Assembly: GCF_004342025.1 (NCBI RefSeq)
Contig: NZ_SLWN01000001.1
Location: forward strand, 603,972-667,971
Reading direction: 5' to 3'
DNA from: Kribbella steppae
GTDB taxonomy: Bacteria; Actinomycetota; Actinomycetes; Propionibacteriales; Kribbellaceae
DNA: 64,000 bases
The translations under genes and the position numbers were made by a program. Of the stretch, positions 56,256 through 64,000 are shown one piece after another. The notes beneath the pieces are model-generated. The model was given only the letters and a program-made list of their open reading frames with translations. It ran no database searches and was not told where the DNA came from. Every line of letters starts with the position of its first letter. Position 1 is the first letter of the stretch.

Positions 56256-57347
56256 TCAGGCGCTTTCGGGAGACGCACCCAACGGTACGGCGGCGGGTCG
56301 GTCGACCGTACTCGCGACGTCCACCGGCTGATCCTGGACGGCCGCTTCCAGCACGGATTCGAGTACGTCGAGCACGTGGTAGGCCAGCGCGCCGTCGGCC
56401 CGGTGCGGCTCGCCGTTGCGGAGCGCGCGGGCCATGTCCGCGACTCCGACGCCCCGGCCGGCTCCGGCGTACCCGCCGGCTACTGGGAGTTCGGACCAGT
56501 CACGGTTCGTGGCGGTGGCGATCTCCACCTTGCCGTCGAAGCCGTTCGGGTCCGGTACCGACAGACTGCCCTCGGTCCCGTACACCTCGATCCGCGGCAG
56601 CCGCGCGGCCCAGACGTCGAACGACATCAGCAGCGTGGTCAGCGCTCCGGACTCGTGCTCCAGTACGCCGGTCACGTGCGTCGGCACCTGGACCGGGAAC
56701 GTCTCCCCGGCTCGCGGACCGGTGTGGATCTTCCGCTGCTGCTGCGACTGCCCAGCACGCGCGGTGACCCGTCGTACCGGACCGAGGAGGGTGACCAGGC
56801 TCGTCACGTAGTACGGGCCCATGTCGAGCACCGGACCGCCGCCGGGCTGGTAGTAGAACTCCGGCGCCGGGTGCCACAGCTCATGGCCGGGCGTGACGAA
56901 GGACGCGGTCGCGGCGGTCGGTACGCCGATGTCGCCGCGGTCGATGGCGACGCGGGCGGTCTGGGTGCCGGTGCCGAGCACGGTGTCGGGCGCACAGCCG
57001 ACGCGCAGGTTGTTGGCGCCGGCGTACTTCAGCAGCGGCTCGGCCTCGGCACGGTCCACGGCCAGCGGCTTCTCGCCGTACACGTGCTTGCCCGCCTCGA
57101 GAGCAGCCTGGTGAACCGCCGCGTGCGCGGCCGGGATGGTCAGGTTGAGCACGATGTCGACGTCGTCCGCGGCGTACAGGTCGTCGGGCGACAACGCGCG
57201 GATCGCAGGGTTCCTGTCGGCGATCGCCTGGGCGCGGCTGACGTCGAGGTCGGCGACCGCGACCACATCGACACCGGGCAGCTTGGCCAGGTGGTCGAGA
57301 TACGTGCCGGAGATGACCCCGGTACCGACGATGCCGACCCGCGTCAC
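56256..57347 (-). CDS. Gfo/Idh/MocA family oxidoreductase
   Basis: A 363-residue NAD(P)-dependent oxidoreductase, probably acting on a sugar or cyclitol. N-terminal Rossmann motif VGIVGTGVISGTYLDHLAKL and the family Lys in VYGEKPLAV; the C-terminal half is the alpha/beta substrate domain with GGGPVLDMGPYYV. GTG at 57347 overlaps the stop of the ThuA-like gene. The open frame continues to 58472 on this strand but only through other genes' antisense. Confidence 0.9.
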   Translation of the reverse strand: MTRVGIVGTGVISGTYLDHLAKLPGVDVVAVADLDVSRAQAIADRNPAIRALSPDDLYAADDVDIVLNLTIPAAHAAVHQAALEAGKHVYGEKPLAVDRAEAEPLLKYAGANNLRVGCAPDTVLGTGTQTARVAIDRGDIGVPTAATASFVTPGHELWHPAPEFYYQPGGGPVLDMGPYYVTSLVTLLGPVRRVTARAGQSQQQRKIHTGPRAGETFPVQVPTHVTGVLEHESGALTTLLMSFDVWAARLPRIEVYGTEGSLSVPDPNGFDGKVEIATATNRDWSELPVAGGYAGAGRGVGVADMARALRNGEPHRADGALAYHVLDVLESVLEAAVQDQPVDVASTVDRPAAVPLGASPESA

Positions 57348-57985
57348 TTGCTCGCCCACAGCAGCCCCCGCTCGATGATGGTCCGGACCTCGGGTACTTC
57401 GAGATCGTCCAGCTTGTGGCCGACGGTGCAGACGAAGACCTTGCCCGCACCCCAGGTCCGGGTCCAGACGGCCGGCATCACGGCGCCCTCGATCCACGGG
57501 TAGTCCGGGTGCGAGCGGAACGTGGTGGTCGCCAGCACGGTGTTCGTCGGGTCGTAGTGCACGTAGTACTGCTCGGTGTGCACGTCGAAGTGCGTGATGC
57601 CCTCGACGATCGGGTGCTCGGCGACGATGTCGACCCGGTAGTCGGTGAACCCGTGCGGGTGCGAGATGAACTGACCGCCGGTGATGAAGCTGTAGTCGGC
57701 GTTGTTCCGGAACGAGTCGCAGATGCCGCCGTGCCAGCCGGCGAGCCCGGTGCCCTTGCGGATCGCCGCGTCCAGGCCCTTGAAGTGCTCGGGCTCGATC
57801 TGGCTCATGGTGACGCATTGCAAGACCAGGTCGGTGCCGTCCAGGTCGAGGTAGCTCTCGGTCGTGTCGGAGACGGTGACCTCGTAGCCGCTCTCCCGCA
57901 GATAGGGGATGAACAACTCGGTCGCCTCGACCGGGGAGTGCCCTTCCCAGCCACCTCGGACCACCAGTGCACGTCGTCTCGTCAC
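57344..57985 (-). CDS. ThuA-like (trehalose utilisation) domain protein
   Basis: A 213-residue class I glutamine amidotransferase-like protein with ALVVRGGWEGHSPVEATELF, GTGLAGWHGGICDSFRNN and VWTRTWGAGKVFVCTVGH, all ThuA family marks. The usual partner is a Gfo/Idh/MocA oxidoreductase, as here, and together they likely process a trehalose-like or other sugar. GTG at 57985. Confidence 0.88.
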   Translation of the reverse strand: MTRRRALVVRGGWEGHSPVEATELFIPYLRESGYEVTVSDTTESYLDLDGTDLVLQCVTMSQIEPEHFKGLDAAIRKGTGLAGWHGGICDSFRNNADYSFITGGQFISHPHGFTDYRVDIVAEHPIVEGITHFDVHTEQYYVHYDPTNTVLATTTFRSHPDYPWIEGAVMPAVWTRTWGAGKVFVCTVGHKLDDLEVPEVRTIIERGLLWASK

Positions 57986-58125
57986 GCCGTCCGCCCTTCG
58001 AAAGTTTCGGTACCGAGCTCGGAAAGATTGCGGGACCGCCACCGCGACAGTAGGCCCCGCCCGACCGGCCTTCAAGTGGGATTCCGTCCTCTGGATAGGC
58101 CTTCGGGATCGCTAGGGTCGGCGGT

Positions 58126-58476
58126 ATGGGATGGAAGTTCTGGAAGCGAGACAGCGGTCCGCCGGCGAACACCTTCCCCGGGACGCGGCCGCAGGACAAC
58201 CGGCCGCCGGATGGGTTCGGGATGACCGTCGAGGACGTGTTCTCGATCACCGGCCGGGGCACGATCGTCACCGGCCGGGTGACCGCGGGTACGGTCGCGG
58301 TGGGCGACCAGGTGCTGCTCAGCCGAGCCGGTACGCCGATCCTGCAGACCGAGGTGACCGGCATCGAGATGTTCCGCAAGACGGTCAAGAGCGCGAACGC
58401 CGGCGAGAACGTCGGACTGCTGCTCCGCGGCGTCGAGCGGGACCAGGTCATCAGCGGGGACGTGCTCAGCAAGTAG
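58126..58476 (+). CDS. Stand-alone EF-Tu domain 2-like protein
   Basis: A 116-residue protein with a short basic and Pro-rich N-terminus followed by an EF-Tu domain 2 beta barrel: VEDVFSITGRGTIVTGRV, VTGIEMFRKTVKSANAGENV, LLLRGVERDQVISGDVL. The GTPase domain and domain 3 are absent. It may bind RNA or a translation partner, or be a retained fragment under a new role. ATG at 58126. Confidence 0.8.
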   Translation: MGWKFWKRDSGPPANTFPGTRPQDNRPPDGFGMTVEDVFSITGRGTIVTGRVTAGTVAVGDQVLLSRAGTPILQTEVTGIEMFRKTVKSANAGENVGLLLRGVERDQVISGDVLSK

Positions 58477-58486
58477 GGTCGAAGCC

Positions 58487-59257
58487 ATGAGCACGTGGAC
58501 CGAGGTCGGAGATCGTTGCTGGGTCCGCCGGTACGACGAATGGGACCTCAACGTCGGCCTGGTCGTCGGCACCGACGGCGCGTTGGTGATCGACACCCGC
58601 GCCACCACCGAGCAGGCCGAGGAGCTCGCGCAGCACATCAGCGAAGTCACCGACGCCCCGGTCCGCTGGGTGGTGAACACCCACGCCCACTTCGACCACG
58701 TGGTCGGCAACAGCGTCTTCACCGACGCCACCGTCTACCTGCACGAGAACGCCGCCGCCGAGGAGAACCTCGACGGTACGACGTTCGCGGTCGCGAAGGT
58801 GATCGACCTGGGCGACCGCCGGGTCGAGTTGCTGCACCTCGGCAACGCACACACCTCCGGCGACACGCTGGTCGTCGTACCGGATGTGGACGTGTACTTC
58901 GTCGGCGACCTGATCGAGGAGTCGGCGCCACCGTCGTACGGCCAGGATTCCTTCCCGCTCGAATGGCCCGACACCATCGACCGCGTGATCGGCCTGCTGT
59001 CCGACACCTCGAAGGTCGTTCCCGGTCACGGCGCGGTCGTCGATGCCGAGTTCGTCCGTGCACAGGCCGGCGACCTCGGCACCGTCGCCAACACGATCTC
59101 CGGTTTGCACCACGCCGGGACCTCGCTCGACGACGCGCTCAAGCACACCGACGACTGGCCCTGGCCGCTCGAGCATCTGCAGGACGCGATCAAGCGCGGC
59201 TACGAAGCCCTCGGCACTCCCCGCCGACCCACCCTCCCACTGCTCGGCCCCGGCTGA
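58487..59257 (+). CDS. MBL-fold metallo-hydrolase
   Basis: A 256-residue metallo-beta-lactamase-fold enzyme with NTHAHFDHVVGN, the third ligand His in HLGNAHTSGDTLV, Asp in VGDLIEESAPP and final His in VVPGHGAVV, a full two-metal site. Substrate unknown. It starts 10 bases after the EF-Tu-like gene and is probably co-transcribed with it. Confidence 0.88.
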   Translation: MSTWTEVGDRCWVRRYDEWDLNVGLVVGTDGALVIDTRATTEQAEELAQHISEVTDAPVRWVVNTHAHFDHVVGNSVFTDATVYLHENAAAEENLDGTTFAVAKVIDLGDRRVELLHLGNAHTSGDTLVVVPDVDVYFVGDLIEESAPPSYGQDSFPLEWPDTIDRVIGLLSDTSKVVPGHGAVVDAEFVRAQAGDLGTVANTISGLHHAGTSLDDALKHTDDWPWPLEHLQDAIKRGYEALGTPRRPTLPLLGPG

Positions 59258-59299
59258 GCTGCCTGAAGGCGCACCATTGCCTGGTCGTCGGTAGTTATC

Positions 59300-59365
59300 C
59301 GTTGACAGAACGTCAACGGAGAGCGCAACTTGTTCCGAAGCGCAGACCCGCAACTTCGTTGCGGG
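59300..59365 (+). promoter_or_regulatory. Two dyads upstream of the NCS1 transporter
   Basis: CGTTGAC (59300-59306) and GTCAACG (59312-59318) form a perfect dyad around AGAAC, overlapping a -35-like TTGACA. CCCGCAAC (59347-59354) and GTTGCGGG (59358-59365) form a perfect hairpin with a TTC loop. The first looks like an operator, the second like a leader hairpin 34 bases before the gene. Confidence 0.55.
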
Positions 59366-59398
59366 CAACGTCCTTGACCGGATGAGGTGGTGGGACAG

Positions 59399-60934
<1,536 letters not shown>

Positions 60935-60960
60935 GTACGACGCCCCACGACCTCTGGTGA

Positions 60961-61031
60961 GGTTGAGACACCGTTCGGTGGGCTGAGACAGGAAATACCC
61001 TGTCTCAGCCCACCGTTTCCTGTCTCGGCCC
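60961..61031. repeat. Dispersed ~70-bp repeat, copy 2, with perfect 17-bp hairpin
   Basis: CGGTGGGCTGAGACAGG (60976-60992) pairs perfectly with its reverse complement at 60999-61015 around AAATAC. Matching half-motifs flank it (TGAGACACCG before, CGTTTCCTGTCTCGG after). The same element occurs inverted at 1881-1951. It lies between the NCS1 and DUF3097 genes and may also end transcription, though no T-run follows. Confidence 0.75.
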
Positions 61032-61104
61032 CCGGCAATTGCGGGGCTGCGCCGCTGGCGTGTGGCTGACCGGTCAGACGGCGTTCACGACATACGGTTG
61101 TGCG

Positions 61105-61929
61105 GTGGCTGATCGGTATGGGAACGACGTGCTGTCCGGGGACTGGCGGAAGCCCAAGAACGGGCGGACCGTCGAGGTGGAGCTCGAGAAGGGCATGGTC
61201 GTCGAGGAGCCGAGTTCGGGCTTCGTCGGCGCGGTGGTCCGGTGGGAGCACGGCGTGGTCGATCTCGAGGACCGGTTCGGCAAGATCAAGACGTACCCGC
61301 TCGGGCCGGGGTTCTGGCTGGACGGCAAGCCGGTCAGCCTGAAGCCACCGAAGAAGGCCGGTCCGGCGAAGAAGACCCGGACGGCGTCCGGCTCGGTGGC
61401 GGTGGACAACGTCCGGGCGAAGGTGGCGCGGGCCAGCCGGATCTACGTCGAGGGCCGGCACGACGCCGAACTGGTCGAGAAGGTGTGGGGTGACGACCTG
61501 CGGATCGAGGGCGTCGTGGTCGAGTACCTCGAAGGTGTCGACGATCTGCCCGGGATCGTCAACCGGTTCCAGCCCGGTCCGGGCCGCCGGCTCGGCGTAC
61601 TCGTGGACCACCTGGTCGACGGCTCCAAGGAGTCCACGATCGCCGCGCAGGTGACGAACAGGCACGTGCTGGTCGTCGGCCACCCGTTCATCGACATCTG
61701 GGAGGCGGTCAAGCCGTCGTCGGTCGGCATCAAGGCGTGGCCGAAGATCCCGCACGGCCAGGACTGGAAGAAGGGTGTGCTGCAGACCTTCGGCTGGCCC
61801 GCAACCGACCAGGCCGATGTGGCCGCGGCCTGGAAGCACATCCTGTCGAAGGTGACCAGCTACGCCGACCTCGAGCCGACGCTGCTCGGCCGGGTCGAGG
61901 AACTCATCGATTTCGTGACTCTGGACTGA
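61105..61929 (+). CDS. DUF3097 family protein
   Basis: A 274-residue actinobacterial protein of unknown function. It begins VADRYGNDVLSGDWRKP and has a Toprim-like region: SRIYVEGRHDAELVEKVWGDDL (in parts SRIYVEGRHDAE, LVEKVWGDDL), LGVLVDHLVDGSKES and VLVVGHPFIDIWEAVKP. The EGxxD and DxLxxGSK pattern suggests a metal-binding Toprim fold (inference). GTG at 61105 follows a -10-like TACGGT (61093-61098). Its end overlaps the convergent patatin-like gene by 26 bases. Confidence 0.8.
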   Translation: MADRYGNDVLSGDWRKPKNGRTVEVELEKGMVVEEPSSGFVGAVVRWEHGVVDLEDRFGKIKTYPLGPGFWLDGKPVSLKPPKKAGPAKKTRTASGSVAVDNVRAKVARASRIYVEGRHDAELVEKVWGDDLRIEGVVVEYLEGVDDLPGIVNRFQPGPGRRLGVLVDHLVDGSKESTIAAQVTNRHVLVVGHPFIDIWEAVKPSSVGIKAWPKIPHGQDWKKGVLQTFGWPATDQADVAAAWKHILSKVTSYADLEPTLLGRVEELIDFVTLD

Positions 61930-64000
61930 AGTCCGGGATCTTCGCCACGATCCACTTCTGGATCCGCTCCCGGACCTGTCCGACGTACCAGATCACCACA
62001 CCGAGCACAGCGCCGGCGGCCAGCGCGAGTCCGGCGAGCAGCGCAGCGATGATCCGTACGGCGGCCACGTCGACGATCCCGGCGACGACCAGTAGGGCGA
62101 CGCCCAGCCCGATCGCTGCCACCGGCAACCAGGGCCGGAAGATCAACGGATGCTTGGCCGGCGTCAGCTTCGGGCTCCGCACCAGCCGTTCCCAGACGGT
62201 GGTCCGGGCCGGTTCGGTGAACCAGCGTGCGGTCCGCAGCAGCCACGATCCCGGCTGGTCCTTCCGGCCCGCGACGGCCTTGATCCAATCCCCCGGCTGC
62301 TTGCCGAGCCCATCGGAGACCTGGACCATCCGATCGGCCAAGCCCTTCGTCGTCGCCCGGCCCTCGGCCGACTGGTTCAATTCGTCGCGCATGGTCGTCA
62401 GCGCGGACAGCACGCTGGCGTCCCGGAAGTCGTCGGCCAGCCGCTGCACCCGCTCGGCGACCTTGTCGATCTTCCAGTCCTCGGCCAGCAGCACCTGCCG
62501 CTGCGTTTCGCGGATCCAGTCCTCATCGGCGCCGAGCATGGCGCCGAGGTGCGCGACACAGTGCAGCCGCCCCATCAGCCAGTCCCACCGCCGCCAATCG
62601 GCCGCGCCGAACGCACCGAAGTGCCCGACCTGCGTCCCGTAGAGGATCCGGTCCTTGAGCGCGTTGGCGACAGACCCTTCCTGCAGATCGTCCAGCAGGG
62701 TGAGCGGGACGTCCGGTCCGAGCCGGACGAACTGGAACGGCGCACTGCGCTGCTGCGGGGTCCGCGCCGACGTGCACCGCGACACGATCTCCACCTCGAG
62801 CGCGGTCTCGACCAGATCCCAGCCGACAGCCGCGATCAGCCCGGCGAACGCGTCGCCAAGGGCGCGCTGCACCTGCAGGTTCTCGAAGATGTCGCTCAGC
62901 CCGACCGCGACCGCCTCGGCACCACCGGGTAGGCCCAGTTCCAGGTCGGCCTCGGCCAATTGCGCGGACAACGCGTCCCGCACCGCCTGCGTCTTCATCA
63001 GGCAGTCGCTGGTCGCCTGCAACCGCTGCTCCAGCTCGGCTTGCTCGGCCGCCGCCGCGCTGCCGAGCTTCGTCCGCAACGAACGCAGCACGAGCCGTAC
63101 GACGCGCTCCGCCGCACCGGTCCCCCACAGCCAGCTGGGGTTGCCGTCGGCATCGTTGTGCAGCGGTGCGGTCGAGCCGTCCGGATCCGGGACCCAGGGG
63201 TGGTCGGTCGCCAGGATCTCGTCGACGTCCGACTCCGACAGCGCGGACGCGGCGTCGAGAACGGTCGTCTGGTCCTGACTCGCGACCGTCACCGCCTCCC
63301 ACACCTCACCGGCGGCCCGGCCGCGCGAGTACGTCGGCTGCAGCGCCTTCGCCGCCTCCCGCAGCCGGTCTCGCTCGACTGGTTGCTCCATGCACCGATC
63401 GAACAGTCGCTGGCTGTCGGACCAGGACGCGTCCGCCTCCAGCAGCAGCCGCTCGAGCTGCTCGACATCGGACCGGAAGTCCACCTCGCGCGGGAACTGC
63501 ACGGCGGACAACGCCGCCTTCCGCCAGCCCGGCGCACCGGAGCCCACCTGGGTTTCCTCACGGCCGACGCCCGCGGACGGTACGACGTACAGCACATAGC
63601 GACTCGCTCGGCCGGCCACGGGACGACGGGCGACCACGTCGAGCACCGGCCCGAACGGAGCGTTGTCGAGCACGCCGCCGTCCACCAGCCAGGCACCGGG
63701 GGCGGCGGTCGTGGGCTGCAGCCGGGGCGGTGAATCAGCAAGCCTGGGCGTCTCCTGGACCGGAGCGAACGCGGCCGGGAACGACGCGGACGCGCGGGCT
63801 GCGAGGGCGAGCAGCTTGGTGTTCGTCAACTCGTTCTTCGGAAGGACCGAGAATTTCCGGTTGAGACCGTCGTACGTCGCGGTCTGCTCGCTGGTGAAGC
63901 GGAACAGGTACCGGTGGTCCGGCACCACGAAACACTGCCCAGCAGCGTCCGTCGCCTCGAACTGCTGAACGCCCAGCCCGGAGGCAGTGACGAACAGCGT
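61904..64000 (-). CDS. Patatin-like protein (5' end outside window)
   Basis: The frame is open to the right edge, giving at least 698 residues of a larger protein. The patatin catalytic Asp motif is seen in AWLVDGGVLDNAPFGPVL, after LAARASASFPAAFAPV; the Ser (GxSxG) motif must lie outside the window. A long helical middle is followed by two membrane helices near the C-terminus (VAAIGLGVALLVVAGIV, AALLAGLALAAGAVLGVVIW). It resembles DUF3376-type actinobacterial patatin proteins, possible membrane-bound lipid acyl hydrolases. Confidence 0.8.
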   Translation of the reverse strand, partial: TLFVTASGLGVQQFEATDAAGQCFVVPDHRYLFRFTSEQTATYDGLNRKFSVLPKNELTNTKLLALAARASASFPAAFAPVQETPRLADSPPRLQPTTAAPGAWLVDGGVLDNAPFGPVLDVVARRPVAGRASRYVLYVVPSAGVGREETQVGSGAPGWRKAALSAVQFPREVDFRSDVEQLERLLLEADASWSDSQRLFDRCMEQPVERDRLREAAKALQPTYSRGRAAGEVWEAVTVASQDQTTVLDAASALSESDVDEILATDHPWVPDPDGSTAPLHNDADGNPSWLWGTGAAERVVRLVLRSLRTKLGSAAAAEQAELEQRLQATSDCLMKTQAVRDALSAQLAEADLELGLPGGAEAVAVGLSDIFENLQVQRALGDAFAGLIAAVGWDLVETALEVEIVSRCTSARTPQQRSAPFQFVRLGPDVPLTLLDDLQEGSVANALKDRILYGTQVGHFGAFGAADWRRWDWLMGRLHCVAHLGAMLGADEDWIRETQRQVLLAEDWKIDKVAERVQRLADDFRDASVLSALTTMRDELNQSAEGRATTKGLADRMVQVSDGLGKQPGDWIKAVAGRKDQPGSWLLRTARWFTEPARTTVWERLVRSPKLTPAKHPLIFRPWLPVAAIGLGVALLVVAGIVDVAAVRIIAALLAGLALAAGAVLGVVIWYVGQVRERIQKWIVAKIPDFSPESRNR

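Noticed and set aside
56256..58472. A single 738-residue frame covering the Gfo/Idh gene and beyond
   Set aside because: Only the part up to 57347 matches the oxidoreductase family. The rest is antisense or out of frame with the ThuA-like and EF-Tu-like genes.

Overview
The window is high-GC chromosomal DNA of an actinobacterium, most likely Kribbella or a close relative (inference; no marker gene such as 16S is present). Support comes from a mycothiol-dependent formaldehyde dehydrogenase, a PPOX/F420-type flavin protein, leaderless-looking starts, heavy GTG use, and a gene order on the minus strand that follows the housekeeping interval known from Mycobacterium tuberculosis Rv2374c to Rv2357c: hrcA-dnaJ-rsmE, phoH-ybeY-CNNM protein-Rv2365c-like-era, recO, uppS, zur (plus strand), glyS. 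Here leuA and several accessory blocks are placed between these backbone genes. No rRNA, tRNA, CRISPR array, prophage or insertion sequence was found, and no gene-free stretch exceeds 300 bases.

Layout. 1-3.5 kb: glyS, a monooxygenase-fold protein, a RelE-like/Phd-like toxin-antitoxin pair and a small membrane protein. 3.6-9.4 kb: an orphan EboE-like protein, then a zinc block (YibE/F-like membrane protein, znuA-znuC-znuB, zur) with a Zur-type operator between yibE/F and znuA. 9.4-12.5 kb: hemerythrin/TetR divergent pair with a perfect palindromic operator, a MerR regulator with a textbook 19-bp-spacer promoter, a decayed aldo/keto reductase, and an acetyltransferase. 12.5-18.3 kb: mscR, a drug-type ABC exporter with its NarL-type two-component system, and uppS. 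18.4-22 kb: an exported gene pair of unknown role, a VapBC50-like pair, and recO. 22-28.6 kb: SDR and aldo/keto reductases, then an FtsX/MacB-type exporter with two ATPases. 28.6-37 kb: Nudix and GNAT-Nudix proteins and a dipeptide/oligopeptide ABC importer. 37.3-42.3 kb: leuA with a leucine leader peptide, a PPOX protein, and furA-katG. 42.5-48.2 kb: two acetyltransferases, then era to phoH. 48.4-53 kb: SigE-like sigma factor with a GerMN/Gmad2 membrane protein, and a two-component system encoded with two small exported proteins. 53-56.2 kb: rsmE-dnaJ-hrcA with CIRCE. 56.2-64 kb: Gfo/Idh/MocA and ThuA-like pair, a stand-alone EF-Tu domain 2 protein, an MBL hydrolase, an NCS1 transporter, a DUF3097 protein and a patatin-like protein cut by the window edge.

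Themes. Most neighbouring genes are translationally coupled by GTGA/ATGA overlaps, and five convergent pairs overlap at their 3' ends. The zinc genes share His-rich tracts. The intergenic regions carry several undescribed-looking hairpin and repeat elements. The most striking is a 165-bp, nearly fully paired hairpin between hrcA and dnaJ whose imperfect pairs are almost all G-U when read as a plus-strand RNA. A ~70-bp dispersed repeat occurs in two inverted copies 59 kb apart, and a further repeat core is shared between the opp operon and the phoH-sigE gap.
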